The position numbers and the translations under genes were made by a program. From the NCBI GenBank assembly GCA_029279945.1, contig JAJUHK010000001.1, forward strand, positions 124,001 to 188,000: DNA of 64,000 bases. Reading direction: 5' to 3'. The stretch is from Pseudidiomarina indica (GTDB lineage: Bacteria; Pseudomonadota; Gammaproteobacteria; Enterobacterales; Alteromonadaceae). The notes under the pieces were generated by a model, which searched no databases, was not told the DNA's origin, and saw nothing but the letters and a program-made list of their open reading frames with translations. How positions within the stretch are numbered: the first letter of the stretch is position 1; the number at the start of each line of letters is the position of its first letter. This document shows positions 1 through 12,928 of the stretch, piece by piece.

Positions 1-2276
1 TGTTAAACAAAGCGCTAGAAAATACTTTGAACGACGCATTTCGGATTGCGCGTGAATATCGTCATGAGTTAATGACCGTTGAACACCTCTTACTGGCATT
101 ATTAGATAATCCTGAGGCGTCGCAAGCGCTGCGTGCCTGTGGGCTTAACTTCGCAAATTTGAAGGGGGAGTTGGAGGAGTACATCGAATGTAGCACTCCC
201 CAGCTCGATATCAATAATTCTGATGCGGAAACTCAACCTACGTTGGGTTTCCAACGCGTGTTACAGCGCGCGGTATTTCATGTGCAGTCGTCTGGTAATA
301 CCGAAGTAACCGGGGCAAATGTTTTAGTCGCCATCTTTGGTGAGCAAGAATCCCATGCGGTTTATTTGTTAAATAAACACGATGTTACTCGTTTAGATGT
401 GGTGCATTATTTATCCCACGGCCTGTCAAAAATTGATGATGAAGCGCAACCAGACGAATCAGTCGACGAAGAAACCTTAGAAGAACAGCAATCGAGTGAG
501 CGGCAAAGCTACTTAAGACGGTTTTGTACGAACCTAAATGAACGAGCACGGATGGGGCGGATCGACCCGTTGATTGGTCGTGACGCTGAGGTGGAACGTT
601 GTATTCAGATCCTTTGTCGGCGGCGAAAAAATAACCCATTGCTGGTGGGTGAAGCTGGAGTGGGTAAAACAGCGATTGCTGAAGGGCTAGCTCATCGAAT
701 CGTTCATGGGCAAGTACCAGAGGTGATGACTACCGCAGTGATCTATTCATTAGATATGGGAGGCTTGTTAGCTGGTACTAAGTATCGTGGTGATTTTGAA
801 AAACGTTTCAAACAGCTGTTGAAAGAATTTACTGAACATCCCGATGCCATATTATTTATTGATGAAATTCATACGATTATTGGGGCTGGCGCTGCCAGTG
901 GCGGTGTGCTCGATGCCTCCAATTTGCTTAAACCTCTGCTTAGCAGCGGTGAATTGAAATGTATCGGCTCAACCACATACGCTGAATTCAAGAATATTTT
1001 TGAGAAAGATCGTGCATTGGTACGTCGTTTCCAGAAAGTCGATATCACTGAGCCCTCAGTCGAAGATACCACTCGTATCTTAATGGGTTTAAAAGAGCAT
1101 TACGAAGAACATCACGGTATTCGGTATACGCAGCCTGCAATTCGAGCTGCTGCGGAACTGTCAGCACGTTACATTAATGAAAGACATTTACCAGACAAAG
1201 CGATCGATGTACTCGATGAAGCAGGGGCTAGCCAGCGCTTATTACCGGCGTCGAAACGAAAGAAAACGATCGGAGTTCAAGATATTGAATCTATTATTGC
1301 GAAGATCGCCCGGATCCCTGAACAATCGGTATCACGTAGCGATCAGCACATTCTCAAAAATCTTGATCGCAACTTGAAACTGGTCGTGTTTGGTCAGGAT
1401 CATGCCATTGAACAACTCACCGCTGCTATTCGTTTATCACGCTCAGGCTTGGGGCACGAGAATAAACCTATAGGCTCGTTCCTGTTTGCAGGCCCAACCG
1501 GTGTTGGGAAAACGGAAGTGACAAAACAGCTCGCCAAAGTGATGGGAATCGACTTTATCCGGTTTGATATGTCTGAGTATATGGAGCGTCATGCGGTGAG
1601 CCGCTTAATCGGGGCTCCGCCAGGGTATGTAGGCTTTGAACAAGGCGGATTACTGACCGACGCTATCATTAAATCGCCTCATTGTGTCTTGTTGCTTGAT
1701 GAGATTGAAAAAGCTCACAGCGATATTTACAACGTGTTATTACAGGTCATGGACCACGGCAGTTTGACTGATAACAACGGGCGTAAAGCTGATTTTCGCA
1801 ACGTTATTGTCGTCATGACCACCAATGCAGGGGTACAGGAAACTGTTCGACAGTCGATCGGTTTTCAACAACAAGATAATGCACCCGATGCGATGGTGGA
1901 AATTAATAAAACGTTTTCCCCGGAATTTCGTAATCGACTTGATGCCATTGTCTGGTTCAATCATTTGGATAAAACTGTGATTGAACGTGTGGTTGATAAA
2001 TTCATGATGGATTTACAAGTCCAACTCGATAAGAAAAATGTATCGCTCGAGGTTACTTCAGCAGCCTTGGATTGGCTTGTAGAGAAAGGTTATGACCGGG
2101 CTATGGGGGCGCGCCCAATGGCACGAGTCATTCAAGAACATTTGAAGAAGCCGTTGGCCGATGAGATCCTGTTCGGACGTTTGACAAACGGTGGTTCGGT
2201 AACAGTTGGAGTAAGGAAAGGGCAGTTAAATTTAACCATTCATGAGCGTGAGGCGCGCGGCTCAATCGCTGATTGA
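1..2276 (+). CDS. clpA: ATP-dependent Clp protease ATP-binding subunit ClpA (first base of start codon lies outside)
   Basis: ClpA is the AAA+ unfoldase that feeds substrates to ClpP in the cytoplasm. The frame is open from the first bases, and the window begins with TG of the start codon, so only the A of ATG is missing. Counted that way the protein is 758 residues, the same as E. coli ClpA. It has an N-terminal adaptor domain (about 1-145), a first AAA module with Walker A GEAGVGKT, a second with GPTGVGKT, and a ClpP-binding IGF loop (QSIGF) near residue 620. The usual upstream partner clpS would be just outside. It converges on infA with a hairpin across its stop codon. Confidence 0.97.
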   Translation, partial: LNKALENTLNDAFRIAREYRHELMTVEHLLLALLDNPEASQALRACGLNFANLKGELEEYIECSTPQLDINNSDAETQPTLGFQRVLQRAVFHVQSSGNTEVTGANVLVAIFGEQESHAVYLLNKHDVTRLDVVHYLSHGLSKIDDEAQPDESVDEETLEEQQSSERQSYLRRFCTNLNERARMGRIDPLIGRDAEVERCIQILCRRRKNNPLLVGEAGVGKTAIAEGLAHRIVHGQVPEVMTTAVIYSLDMGGLLAGTKYRGDFEKRFKQLLKEFTEHPDAILFIDEIHTIIGAGAASGGVLDASNLLKPLLSSGELKCIGSTTYAEFKNIFEKDRALVRRFQKVDITEPSVEDTTRILMGLKEHYEEHHGIRYTQPAIRAAAELSARYINERHLPDKAIDVLDEAGASQRLLPASKRKKTIGVQDIESIIAKIARIPEQSVSRSDQHILKNLDRNLKLVVFGQDHAIEQLTAAIRLSRSGLGHENKPIGSFLFAGPTGVGKTEVTKQLAKVMGIDFIRFDMSEYMERHAVSRLIGAPPGYVGFEQGGLLTDAIIKSPHCVLLLDEIEKAHSDIYNVLLQVMDHGSLTDNNGRKADFRNVIVVMTTNAGVQETVRQSIGFQQQDNAPDAMVEINKTFSPEFRNRLDAIVWFNHLDKTVIERVVDKFMMDLQVQLDKKNVSLEVTSAALDWLVEKGYDRAMGARPMARVIQEHLKKPLADEILFGRLTNGGSVTVGVRKGQLNLTIHEREARGSIAD

Positions 2277-2284
2277 ACCGCGCG
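2254..2284. terminator. Hairpin spanning the clpA stop codon, between convergent clpA and infA
   Basis: A 14-base arm at 2254-2267 pairs with 2271-2284 around a GCT loop, with one mismatch. It includes the last codons and stop of clpA and ends 11 bases before the infA stop. There is no T-tract on either side, so it may be a weak bidirectional terminator or an RNA 3'-end stabiliser. Confidence 0.45.
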
Positions 2285-2295
2285 AATGGCTTGAA

Positions 2296-2514
<219 letters not shown>

Positions 2515-2651
2515 TCAAGCCCTCGATAAGTTATCTATTTAATAAAATTCAGTTTAAATTTATGCCATCTGATATGTGTGTTTTTCGCACACAGAGAAAA
2601 AGTGGCAGAATTTTAGCCGCTTTTACTCTGAAATGCCAATGATTCTAAGCG

Positions 2652-3632
<981 letters not shown>

Positions 3633-3695
3633 TTAAGGTTCGCAAATAGCATTTATATGGGGATGATTGTAGGGATTACAAGTGCTCCAAACAAG

Positions 3696-3725
3696 AGGCC
3701 CGCAGCGATTTAACACTGCGGGCCT
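3696..3725 (-). terminator. Hairpin downstream of ald
   Basis: A perfect 10-bp stem (AGGCCCGCAG with CTGCGGGCCT) closes a 10-base loop 33 bases beyond the ald stop, in the ald-trxB gap. On the minus strand it is followed by CTTGTTTGG, a poor T-tract. It is probably a terminator or processing site separating ald from trxB. Confidence 0.55.
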
Positions 3726-3758
3726 GCTGTTCACAACCTACCAACAAGTGGTTGTTCA

Positions 3759-4886
3759 TTAGCTGTTAAGAGCAGCTAACGGGTCTTGATAGTCAAGTCC
3801 TAATTGTTCACCCAATACATCGTGTACTGCCTTAAAGGTAATTTTGCCACGGTGCATATTCAAGCCGTTCAATAAGTGTGGATCATTAGCGACGGCTTGT
3901 AGACCTTGGTTCGCAATCGCTAAGCCAAAAGGTAGAGTAGCATTGTTCAGCGCCATGGTTGAGGTTCGTGCAACACCACCTGGCATGTTCGCAACACAGT
4001 AATGAATCACATCATCGACAACAAAGGTTGGATCTTGGTGAGTCGTTGGTTTTGAGGTTTCGAAACAACCGCCTTGGTCAATAGCAACGTCAACGACGAC
4101 TGACCCTGGCTTCATGTTTTTCACATGTTCACGGGTCAGCAACTTAGGTGCCGCAGCACCTGGAATCAATACGGCACCGACGATAAGGTCAGCTTCACGT
4201 GATAAGGTGTCAACCGCATCAACGGTAGAATAAACAGTTTTTACGCGGCCACCGAAGATATCGTCAAGTTGACGTAGGCGAGGTAATGAGCGATCAAGGA
4301 TAGTGACATCTGCACCTAAGCCAACCGCCATTTTTGCTGCTTGTGTTCCCACTACGCCACCGCCAAGGATCAGTACTTTGGCCGGTGCTACACCAGGTAC
4401 ACCACCGAGTAATACGCCACTACCACCGTTGGCTTTAAGCAAGTGATGGGCGCCGGCTTGAATGGACATGCGGCCAGCAACTTCACTCATTGGTGCTAAA
4501 AGAGGTAAGCCACCGTTGCGGTCGGTTACGGTTTCGTAGGCGATAGCAGTCACACCGGCTTTACCGAGCAGTTCAGTTTGCACTGGATCTGGTGCTAAAT
4601 GAAGGTATGTATAAATGATTTGACCTTCACGTAACTGTTCACATTCATGTGGCTGCGGTTCTTTGACCTTAATGATCATGTCTGCTTTTGCAAAAATTTC
4701 TTTTGGATCAGCGACAATGGTTGCGCCCGCTAACTCATAATCTTCATTGGTGAAGCCAATAGCCAAACCACCGTTATGCTCAACCATGACTTGATGGCCA
4801 TTAGCCACATACTCGCGTACTGCAGTAGGAGTGAGGCCGATACGGTACTCATGGTTTTTAATTTCTTTAGGTACACCAATTAACAT
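3759..4886 (-). CDS. ald: Alanine dehydrogenase
   Basis: The enzyme reversibly deaminates L-alanine to pyruvate and ammonia with NAD+. From the chosen ATG it is 375 residues, the family norm, starting [11 protein letters not shown]. It carries KVKEPQ, YLHLAP and the Rossmann motif [11 protein letters not shown]. An in-frame ATG 45 bases further upstream exists, but GGAGAA lies eight bases before the chosen start and homologues begin at MLIG. It is divergent from lrp across 136 bases, suggesting control by the Lrp product. Its insertion between trxB and lrp differs from the enterobacterial order and fits an amino-acid-consuming lifestyle. Confidence 0.96.
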   Translation of the reverse strand: MLIGVPKEIKNHEYRIGLTPTAVREYVANGHQVMVEHNGGLAIGFTNEDYELAGATIVADPKEIFAKADMIIKVKEPQPHECEQLREGQIIYTYLHLAPDPVQTELLGKAGVTAIAYETVTDRNGGLPLLAPMSEVAGRMSIQAGAHHLLKANGGSGVLLGGVPGVAPAKVLILGGGVVGTQAAKMAVGLGADVTILDRSLPRLRQLDDIFGGRVKTVYSTVDAVDTLSREADLIVGAVLIPGAAAPKLLTREHVKNMKPGSVVVDVAIDQGGCFETSKPTTHQDPTFVVDDVIHYCVANMPGGVARTSTMALNNATLPFGLAIANQGLQAVANDPHLLNGLNMHRGKITFKAVHDVLGEQLGLDYQDPLAALNS

Positions 4887-5022
4887 GGATATTGTTCTCC
4901 AATAAATAAATACGTGACTTCGTGGCGGCAATTATAGTTGATTTCAAAAATCTTTTTTGCACTTTTTTTCATCCTGCACTAGTGTATAGCAATGTTATTA
5001 TTCTTGTTTATAGAGAAAAACA

Positions 5023-5514
5023 ATGTTTTTATTAGATAACACCGTCGAAGTCACTATTGATCGTATTGACCGGAAAATACTTCGCATTTTGCAAGAGCAT
5101 GGCAGGATCAGTAATGTTAGCTTAGCGCAACGGATTGGACTCAGTCCAACAGCCTGTAATGAACGGGTGCGTAAACTTGAGCGTGAAGGCGTTATCACTG
5201 GTTATCGAGCTTGTATTGACCCAACTAAGTTAGGCAGTCAGTTGGTGGTGTTTGTGGAAATTACACTGTCACGCACATCACCAGATGCATTTGCTGAATT
5301 TGGCGAAGCGGTGAAAGCCACTCCTGAAATTTTGGAGTGCCATTTAGTGGCTGGTGATTTTGATTTCTTGATTAAAGCACGGGTCACAGACATGCCTGCC
5401 TATCGAAAATTGCTAGGGGAAACTATTTTAACGATGCCCGGCGTTAACGAATCGCGTACCTATGTAGTAATGGAAGCGGTTAAGGATGATCCTAAGGTAC
5501 TGATTAAAGGTTAG
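5023..5514 (+). CDS. lrp: Leucine-responsive regulatory protein Lrp
   Basis: Lrp is a feast/famine transcription factor. The 163 residues match E. coli Lrp closely along the full length. The N-terminal helix-turn-helix contains ISNVSLAQRIGLSPT and is followed by RVRKLEREG. The C-terminal RAM/AsnC ligand domain contains ECHLVAGDFDFL and the ending TYVVMEAVK. The strong similarity, and its place just before ftsK as in enterobacteria, favour true Lrp over a local AldR-type regulator. It may still control the divergent ald. Confidence 0.95.
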   Translation: MFLLDNTVEVTIDRIDRKILRILQEHGRISNVSLAQRIGLSPTACNERVRKLEREGVITGYRACIDPTKLGSQLVVFVEITLSRTSPDAFAEFGEAVKATPEILECHLVAGDFDFLIKARVTDMPAYRKLLGETILTMPGVNESRTYVVMEAVKDDPKVLIKG

Positions 5515-5653
5515 GAAAAGGCGATTGAAATAGCTGAATAACCCTAACAACCGCGCTACAATGGTTGGTAAAAACTAAATAACAAGCCTAATAGCGCACA
5601 TTAAAAAGGTAACACAATACCATGGTAAGTCGAACAACAAGCTGGAGTATGCG

Positions 5654-8041
5654 ATGAGTGGCGTGCAACGTGTATTGGAGGTTGGATTAATCCTCTGCGG
5701 GGCATTCGCTATCTTCTTATTCTTAGCGCTTGCCAGCTTTCATCCTGCTGATCCTAGTTGGTCGCAAACAGGATTTGAAGGAACCATCCAAAATGCTGCA
5801 GGAGTTATCGGTGCATGGTTTGCCGATGCACTGTTATTTGCTTTTGGTTTTGTTGCCTACTTAATCCCGTTTGGCTTAGCTACACTGGGCTACGTCCTGT
5901 TTCGTAAAACCCATAAGCTGTTAGAACTTGATTATCTTGCGGTTGGACTTCGTTTGATTGGCTTAGTGCTTTCGTTGATCGGTGCTTCAGCCCTTGCAGC
6001 GCTTAACTTTAACGATATTTATTCATTCTCCGCCGGAGGTGTCGTCGGGGACGTTATTAGTACGTCGTTGCTCCCATACTTCAACCGCATTGGTACGACG
6101 TTATTACTATTAACGTTCTTGTGTACTGGATTAACACTGGTTACTGGCATTTCATGGATTTGGTTAGCGGATAAAGTAGGTGAGTTGGCCATCGCGGCAA
6201 CATTGTGGCTCATGAAGTCATGTCAACAGGCTGTCGCCTATGTGCGTGAGAAGCAACAAGGGCGGAGCAGTACCGAACCCCAGTTATCAATGCCGAGCGA
6301 ACAGACGCAGCCAGCAATTCCAATCCGTCATGAGCCAGATTTAACGCTGGATATGGAGTTGTCGATGACAGCGGTGGATGAGCCAGTTATTGCTCTAAGT
6401 GACGATGTTGAAGCGCATGCTGACGATTACAGCCGGTTTAAACCTAAAAAAGCCCAGGCTCAGAAGAAAGCCGACGTGGTTCATGGTGGAACAACAGATG
6501 ATGTTGCTGACGAACCAGAGACTGCAGCAACAACACCGCAGCGATTAGATCCGTTGCCATCCATTGAATTACTTGATCGTCCCAATAAAACCGGGAATCC
6601 ATTAACACCTGAAGAGCTACAGCAAATCAGCGACACCGTTGAAGCAGTATTACAAGATTTTGGTGTCGAAGTAAAAGTAGCCAATGTCCAACCAGGTCCA
6701 GTGATCACGCGTTTTGAGTTAGATTTAGCACCGGGTGTGAAAGTATCCAAGATTTCTAACCTTGATAAAGATATTGCCCGCTCACTAAGTGCGATTTCAG
6801 TGCGAGTGGTGGAGGTCATTCCTGGGAAATCTTATGTTGGCTTGGAACTGCCAAACAAAACCCGTGAAATGGTTTATTTCAGTGAAGTGGTGGCCTGTGA
6901 TGCATTCCAGCAAAGCAAAGCGCCGCTCACTATGGTGTTAGGTAAAGATATTGCAGGGTTACCAGTGATTGTTGACTTGGCGCGCATGCCACACTTGTTA
7001 GTTGCTGGTACAACAGGCTCAGGGAAGTCTGTAGGTGTCAACGTCATGATTTTGAGCCTGCTCTACAAGAGCTCGCCTGAAGACGTACGGTTGATCATGA
7101 TTGACCCGAAAATGCTCGAGTTGTCCGTGTACGAAGGCATTCCTCATCTGCTCACTGAAGTGGTTACGGACATGAAGGATGCCGCGAATGCATTGCGTTG
7201 GTGTGTGGGTGAAATGGAACGCCGCTACAAGCTCATGTCGGCGTTGGGTGTACGCAATCTAAAAGGCTACAATCAAAAAATTCTGGAAGCACAGGAAAGT
7301 GGTGAACCACTACGTGATCCATTATGGAAACCACGTGACTCGATGGATGAATTACCACCTTACTTAGAGAAATTACCAAGTATTGTAGTGGTGATTGATG
7401 AATTTGCCGACATGATGATGATTGTTGGCAAAAAAGTCGAAGAACTCATTGCCCGTATTGCGCAGAAAGCACGGGCAGCTGGTATTCACCTGATTTTGGC
7501 AACCCAACGGCCGTCTGTGGATGTTATTACAGGCCTAATTAAAGCCAATATTCCGACGCGGATCGCATTCCAAGTTCAGTCAAAAATTGACTCTCGCACC
7601 ATTCTCGACCAACCCGGTGCTGATCAATTGTTAGGGCAGGGGGACATGCTCTATTTACCACCCGGCAGTGGCGTACCAACACGGGTGCATGGGGCTTTTG
7701 TCGACGATCATGAGGTACATGCGGTTGTTGCTGATTGGAAGAAACGCGGCAAACCAAATTACATTGATGAAATTTTGAATGGAAGTCTCGACGAGGACAA
7801 TTTATTGCCTGGTGAGCAACTAGATTTTGGTGATGAAGAAAGCGACCCGTTGTACGATGAGGCAGTAGCATTTGTGACCGAAACCCGGCGTGTGTCGGTA
7901 TCGAGTGTCCAACGTAAATTTAGAATTGGTTACAATCGCGCCGCTCGTATTGTGGAACAAATGGAAGCTAGCGGTGTCGTTACTAGTGCCGGCAGTAACG
8001 GTCAACGTGAGGTGCTTGCGCCTCGCCCCCCAAGAGATTAA
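5654..8041 (+). CDS. ftsK: DNA translocase FtsK
   Basis: FtsK couples septum formation to chromosome segregation at the division site. The product has 795 residues. An N-terminal membrane domain (about 1-190) contains four hydrophobic spans. A short, acidic and glutamine-rich linker (about 195-310) follows, and then the motor domain with Walker A GTTGSGKS at 452-459 and Walker [12 protein letters not shown]-terminal winged-helix gamma domain (about 730-790, [16 protein letters not shown]) reads KOPS and contacts XerD. It is much shorter than E. coli FtsK (over 1300 residues) because the linker is reduced. GGAG precedes the ATG by seven bases. lolA follows 18 bases later. Confidence 0.97.
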   Translation: MSGVQRVLEVGLILCGAFAIFLFLALASFHPADPSWSQTGFEGTIQNAAGVIGAWFADALLFAFGFVAYLIPFGLATLGYVLFRKTHKLLELDYLAVGLRLIGLVLSLIGASALAALNFNDIYSFSAGGVVGDVISTSLLPYFNRIGTTLLLLTFLCTGLTLVTGISWIWLADKVGELAIAATLWLMKSCQQAVAYVREKQQGRSSTEPQLSMPSEQTQPAIPIRHEPDLTLDMELSMTAVDEPVIALSDDVEAHADDYSRFKPKKAQAQKKADVVHGGTTDDVADEPETAATTPQRLDPLPSIELLDRPNKTGNPLTPEELQQISDTVEAVLQDFGVEVKVANVQPGPVITRFELDLAPGVKVSKISNLDKDIARSLSAISVRVVEVIPGKSYVGLELPNKTREMVYFSEVVACDAFQQSKAPLTMVLGKDIAGLPVIVDLARMPHLLVAGTTGSGKSVGVNVMILSLLYKSSPEDVRLIMIDPKMLELSVYEGIPHLLTEVVTDMKDAANALRWCVGEMERRYKLMSALGVRNLKGYNQKILEAQESGEPLRDPLWKPRDSMDELPPYLEKLPSIVVVIDEFADMMMIVGKKVEELIARIAQKARAAGIHLILATQRPSVDVITGLIKANIPTRIAFQVQSKIDSRTILDQPGADQLLGQGDMLYLPPGSGVPTRVHGAFVDDHEVHAVVADWKKRGKPNYIDEILNGSLDEDNLLPGEQLDFGDEESDPLYDEAVAFVTETRRVSVSSVQRKFRIGYNRAARIVEQMEASGVVTSAGSNGQREVLAPRPPRD

Positions 8042-8059
8042 TTCGTTGTAGGAACAGCT

Positions 8060-8713
8060 ATGCAAACGAGGCAGTATGTAAGACGAGTGTTGGTCGGTGG
8101 AACCATGCTAGTGGCGTTAACGGCAGCAGTACTAAGTACTGCCAACGCCCATGATGATGAACGCCAAGCGTTATTGGCACGGCTGAATCATTTAACCACG
8201 CTAGAAGCTGATTTTGCGCAGCAGGTTACCGATGCTCAAGGTGAATTGGTGCAACAATTACATGGTCATTTAGCGTTGGCTCGCCCTAATTTGTTGTACT
8301 GGCAAAGTGATGCTCCCGATGAAATGGTGATGGTTGCTGATGGTCAAAACCTTTGGTATTACAACCCATTTGTTGAGCAAGTGACTATTTATCAGCAACA
8401 AAATGCGATTGCACAAAGTCCATTGCTATTATTACTAGATGGAACAAGTGACGCCTGGGAGCACTATGAGATTAAAGTGGAAGGTGCGAGTTTTGCGTTA
8501 CAACCCTTACCTAGTGCAAGTAGCGCTCAGAGTTTGCAATTAGTGTTTGCTGAACATGGCTCGCCAGCACAACTTACCCGTATTATACTTGATGACGGGC
8601 AGGGGCAAATTAGCACCATTGAGCTGGAAAACGTTACATTGAATCAACCAGTTGATAAGCAGCTCTTTACCTTTAAGGTTCCCGCAGGAGTTGATGTGGA
8701 TGACCAACGGTAA
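8060..8713 (+). CDS. lolA: Outer-membrane lipoprotein carrier protein LolA
   Basis: LolA is the periplasmic chaperone that takes lipoproteins from LolCDE to LolB. The 217-residue precursor has a signal peptide (hydrophobic [14 protein letters not shown], likely cleaved after ANA near residue 30). The LolA beta-sheet fold follows, with family features such as [16 protein letters not shown] and [10 protein letters not shown]. It lies between ftsK and rarA exactly as in E. coli, and its last 14 bases overlap the chosen rarA start. Confidence 0.96.
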   Translation: MQTRQYVRRVLVGGTMLVALTAAVLSTANAHDDERQALLARLNHLTTLEADFAQQVTDAQGELVQQLHGHLALARPNLLYWQSDAPDEMVMVADGQNLWYYNPFVEQVTIYQQQNAIAQSPLLLLLDGTSDAWEHYEIKVEGASFALQPLPSASSAQSLQLVFAEHGSPAQLTRIILDDGQGQISTIELENVTLNQPVDKQLFTFKVPAGVDVDDQR

Positions 8714-10040
8714 CTTGGGGTTGGCGCTTGAACCCGATTTTCGCCCTCTAGCAGCAAAAATGCGCCCACAGAAACTGCATGAATATATTGGGCAGTCACA
8801 CCTGCTCGCTCCGGGGAAACCGTTGTTTGAAGCCATTACCCGGGGCGTCTTGCATTCCATGATATTGTGGGGGCCGCCTGGTACGGGTAAAACTACGTTA
8901 GCAGAAATGATTGCGCAAAGTGCTAATGCTCAATTAGAGCGTATTAGTGCAGTAACGTCGGGTGTTAAAGAAATTCGTCAGGCCATTGAACGAGCCCAAA
9001 ATCATGCCATCAGCCACCAGCAACAGACTGTGCTATTTGTGGATGAAGTGCATCGCTTCAATAAAAGTCAGCAAGATGCATTTTTACCGTTTATTGAAGA
9101 TGGTACCGTTATTTTTGTGGGAGCAACTACAGAAAATCCAGCATTTGAGCTTAATCATGCATTACTGTCTCGAACCCGCGTGTATCATCTTCGCCATCTT
9201 ACTGAAGCAGAACTTGAACAAGTGGTTACAGCAGCTCTCAATGATCACGAACGTGGATTAGGCCAACGGCAGTTAAGCATTGCGCCAGATGCGCTACAGT
9301 TTCTTATTTATGCAGCGGCTGGTGATGCACGACGAGCCCTGAACTTCCTTGAAATCTGTGCTGATGCGGTGGCCGCCAACACCATTGATATTCAGTTAGT
9401 GCAAGAAGCAGTCGGCCAACGCCAAGCTGGCTTTGATAAACATGGTGATTGGTATTATGAGTTGCTGTCAGCATTGCATAAATCGGTACGGGGTTCATCA
9501 CCGGATGGTGCGCTGTATTGGTATGCTCGCATCCTGCAGGGGGGTGGTGATCCGCTTATTGTGGCACGGCGCTTGCTTGCGATAGCGTCGGAAGACATCG
9601 GTAATGCTGATCCGCGCGCGATACAGTTGGCACTGACAGCGTGGGATACATTTACGCGATTAGGTCCGGCAGAAGGTGAACGAGCTATTGCCCAAGCGCT
9701 CGTTTATTGTGCTATGGCACCCAAAAGTAACGCTGTCTATCAAGCATTTAATCAAGCGAAAAAACTCGCTCAAGATTATCCTGATCTACCAGTGCCGAAA
9801 CATTTAACCAACGCCCCAACCAAAATACACCGCGCAGAAGGGCATGGGGTCGATTACCGCTACGCTCACGATTACCCTAACGCATTTGTCGCTGGTGAAC
9901 GGTATTTACCAAGTGCGATTGCCAAGGTTAGCTTATATAAGCCAAGTAATCGTGGTTTAGAGAAACAGCTGCAAGAAAAACTGAACTGGATGAACCAGCA
10001 ACATCAAACCAGCCCGTGGCGGCGAGAGGATGGTGACTAG
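8700..10040 (+). CDS. rarA: Replication-associated recombination protein A (RarA/MgsA)
   Basis: RarA is a clamp-loader-like AAA+ ATPase acting at stalled forks. Walker A is GPPGTGKTT and Walker B is FVDEVHRFN. The C-terminal part carries the MgsA tetramerisation domain with [14 protein letters not shown] and [10 protein letters not shown]. The frame is open to an ATG at 8652, but AGGAG at 8686-8690 is nine bases before the ATG at 8700, giving [10 protein letters not shown] and 446 residues, the expected size. It overlaps lolA by 14 bases, so translation is probably coupled. Confidence 0.95.
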   Translation: MTNGNLGLALEPDFRPLAAKMRPQKLHEYIGQSHLLAPGKPLFEAITRGVLHSMILWGPPGTGKTTLAEMIAQSANAQLERISAVTSGVKEIRQAIERAQNHAISHQQQTVLFVDEVHRFNKSQQDAFLPFIEDGTVIFVGATTENPAFELNHALLSRTRVYHLRHLTEAELEQVVTAALNDHERGLGQRQLSIAPDALQFLIYAAAGDARRALNFLEICADAVAANTIDIQLVQEAVGQRQAGFDKHGDWYYELLSALHKSVRGSSPDGALYWYARILQGGGDPLIVARRLLAIASEDIGNADPRAIQLALTAWDTFTRLGPAEGERAIAQALVYCAMAPKSNAVYQAFNQAKKLAQDYPDLPVPKHLTNAPTKIHRAEGHGVDYRYAHDYPNAFVAGERYLPSAIAKVSLYKPSNRGLEKQLQEKLNWMNQQHQTSPWRREDGD

Positions 10041-10225
10041 CTGTCACCAAGTCGCATGACGTTGGCTAATTAATCTGACGAAATTATTTCATTTCGTAGC
10101 ACGAATCGTTAACATAACAGGCTTATTTCTGCTGGCTTTGCCCTATGTTTAGTCAGTTTTACGAGCTTGAGGTGTATTATCGTAGTGCTAGTAAATAGCG
10201 CTATGGTTTAAGTTATAACTTTTGA

Positions 10226-11536
<1,311 letters not shown>

Positions 11537-11537
11537 G

Positions 11538-11867
11538 CTATATGCACTTTGCGGGCTTTGGAAGGCCCGCAATTCGTGTTGCTTGCTTTGCCGGACCTTT
11601 GGGGAATAATTGATAAAGGTACATACTGTTGCCTTTATCTGCCCCTAACTTTTGTGCAACTGCTTTGACTAGAACACGTATCGCTGGGCTGGTGTCATAA
11701 GTCTCATAAAACTCCCGCACAAAATATATCACTTCCCAGTGTGCTGGAGTCATGTCAATATTTTCGAGTGCAGCAATATGCTCTGCTAAAGCGGGGCTCC
11801 AATCCTCATAGTTGGCGAGATACTCATGCTCGTCCGTAGCAAAAGCTTTACCATTTACGATAAACAT
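11538..11867 (-). CDS. tusE: Sulfur relay protein TusE (DsrC family)
   Basis: TusE takes sulfur from TusBCD and presents it to MnmA for 2-thiolation of wobble uridine. The 109-residue protein has the DsrC fold and ends AKCI, so the single reactive cysteine is the penultimate residue, C108. Dissimilatory DsrC has a second conserved cysteine, absent here, which argues for the tRNA-modification role. It overlaps tusB by 13 bases and is last in the tusDCB-E cluster. In E. coli tusE is separate from tusBCD and next to yccA. Confidence 0.94.
   Translation of the reverse strand: MFIVNGKAFATDEHEYLANYEDWSPALAEHIAALENIDMTPAHWEVIYFVREFYETYDTSPAIRVLVKAVAQKLGADKGNSMYLYQLFPKGPAKQATRIAGLPKPAKCI
11549..11572 (+). 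terminator. Hairpin after serS, inside the 3' end of tusE
   Basis: A 10-bp stem (one G-T pair) begins 12 bases beyond the serS stop and closes a TGGA loop. The T-tract is poor. Because serS and tusE are convergent and almost touch, the hairpin is encoded by the last codons of tusE. Confidence 0.4.
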
Positions 11868-12181
11868 CCGTCATCCCATACCTGATAATTGTTGGCGTCT
11901 AAGGTTAACTCAACCCAACGAGCGTCACCCACTTGAATGACAGCAGCAGGGACTGATTCGATCTCTAATAAATCGACTTCCCGCTGCAAAACATAGGGTG
12001 GACGGGGTAACTGTTCGAGTAACGCAGGTGTTTCGCAAACAGCTAGCAATGCTTGTTCGCTTAAAATAATGGTGGTGTCTTGGTGAACCCAAGTTGCAAG
12101 CCATGCTGTACTTGGCCACCGCCGCAGTAATACCACATGCTGGGTTGATCGTGACTGCTCCAATACGTTGTGTGCCATCAT
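11855..12181 (-). CDS. tusB: Sulfur relay complex subunit TusB (DsrH-like)
   Basis: TusB is the smallest fold of the TusBCD heterohexamer that relays sulfur from TusA to TusE. The 108-residue product is weakly conserved, as TusB usually is. I assign it from its position between tusC and tusE, its size, and the DsrH-like sequence with LLRRW and [14 protein letters not shown]. Two adjacent ATG codons compete for the start; the second (MAHN) is equally possible. It follows tusC by four bases. Confidence 0.85.
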   Translation of the reverse strand: MMAHNVLEQSRSTQHVVLLRRWPSTAWLATWVHQDTTIILSEQALLAVCETPALLEQLPRPPYVLQREVDLLEIESVPAAVIQVGDARWVELTLDANNYQVWDDGCLS

Positions 12182-12185
12182 ATGC

Positions 12186-12533
12186 TTAATACACCAATAC
12201 TTTGTTAACTGCCGCTAACCGTTGTTCCCAATCCTGCGGTTCGATAACATCAACGGCAAAAATAAAGTCTTCAGCGGTTAATTGGAAGCGTTCTAAGTCG
12301 CTACGCAGTATCCATGGGTTAGGGCACTCAAATAGTTCCAATAATCCATACCGTTTATGCAATGAACGTTGCTGCCGTTGCGCATCGTGTCCATAACACC
12401 CCTGCAATACACCAGCACCACTGAGGATGAGCTGAGGATTGAGATCATGGCTAGCAAGTGCAAGCAACATATCTTGACCTAACCATGTCTGTTCGTCATG
12501 TTCAGAATGAGTTTGAATAATCGCAATAGTCAT
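12186..12533 (-). CDS. tusC: Sulfur relay complex subunit TusC (DsrF-like)
   Basis: TusC is a structural subunit of the cytoplasmic TusBCD sulfurtransferase. The 115 residues form a DsrE/DsrF-like alpha/beta domain, with the family-like LILSGAGVLQGCYGHDA and the C-terminal motif EDFIFAVDVI. It lies ten bases after tusD and four before tusB, an operon order (D-C-B) identical to that of E. coli, where the trio precedes rpsL. Confidence 0.87.
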   Translation of the reverse strand: MTIAIIQTHSEHDEQTWLGQDMLLALASHDLNPQLILSGAGVLQGCYGHDAQRQQRSLHKRYGLLELFECPNPWILRSDLERFQLTAEDFIFAVDVIEPQDWEQRLAAVNKVLVY

Positions 12534-12543
12534 CGTTAGCCTG

Positions 12544-12909
12544 CTAGAATTGAATCAGATGATCGGCGCGTGCAACCGCTTGAGCAAATTCAGTGAGGCC
12601 TCCTGCGGTAAAAGCATCAGGCAAATGATCGATATCCAACTGATACATGCTTTCTGCTAGGGTCTGACACACCACTAACGGAATGTGATGCTGTTGTGCA
12701 AGCCGTTGCCATTGCTCAATTATAGTAGCTGCAGCTGGTGAGGTTGGCGGGGCAGCATGTGAAATCGCCGCCCCGTAAAAAAATATCATACTAACTCGAT
12801 GCCCAGATACAAGCGCAGCCTGTGCGTAATGATACGCTAACAGGCTGCGGTATTGAGCGGGGGCGTTTGCAGCTGGTGCTGCATGCAGTGCTAAAACAAG
12901 ATTCGCCAC
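12544..12909 (-). CDS. tusD: Sulfur relay complex subunit TusD (DsrE-like)
   Basis: TusD carries the sulfur-accepting cysteine of the TusBCD complex. The 121-residue protein has the DsrE fold, with FFYGAAI near 43-49 (E. coli TusD has FFYREGV there). A conserved cysteine, C81 in LVVCQTLAES, is the probable persulfide site. The ending is AVARADHLIQF, compared with a similar DRVVQF ending in E. coli. The N-terminal half is alanine-rich. It is the first of four tus genes and starts 19 bases after the yccA-like gene. Confidence 0.9.
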   Translation of the reverse strand: MANLVLALHAAPAANAPAQYRSLLAYHYAQAALVSGHRVSMIFFYGAAISHAAPPTSPAAATIIEQWQRLAQQHHIPLVVCQTLAESMYQLDIDHLPDAFTAGGLTEFAQAVARADHLIQF

Positions 12910-12928
12910 CAGTTATCCTTTATAACGA

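Noticed and set aside
7634..8604. Two KOPS-like GGGCAGGG octamers in ftsK and lolA, both on the plus strand
   Set aside because: At this base composition roughly this number per strand is expected by chance in 64 kb, so no replichore polarity can be claimed.
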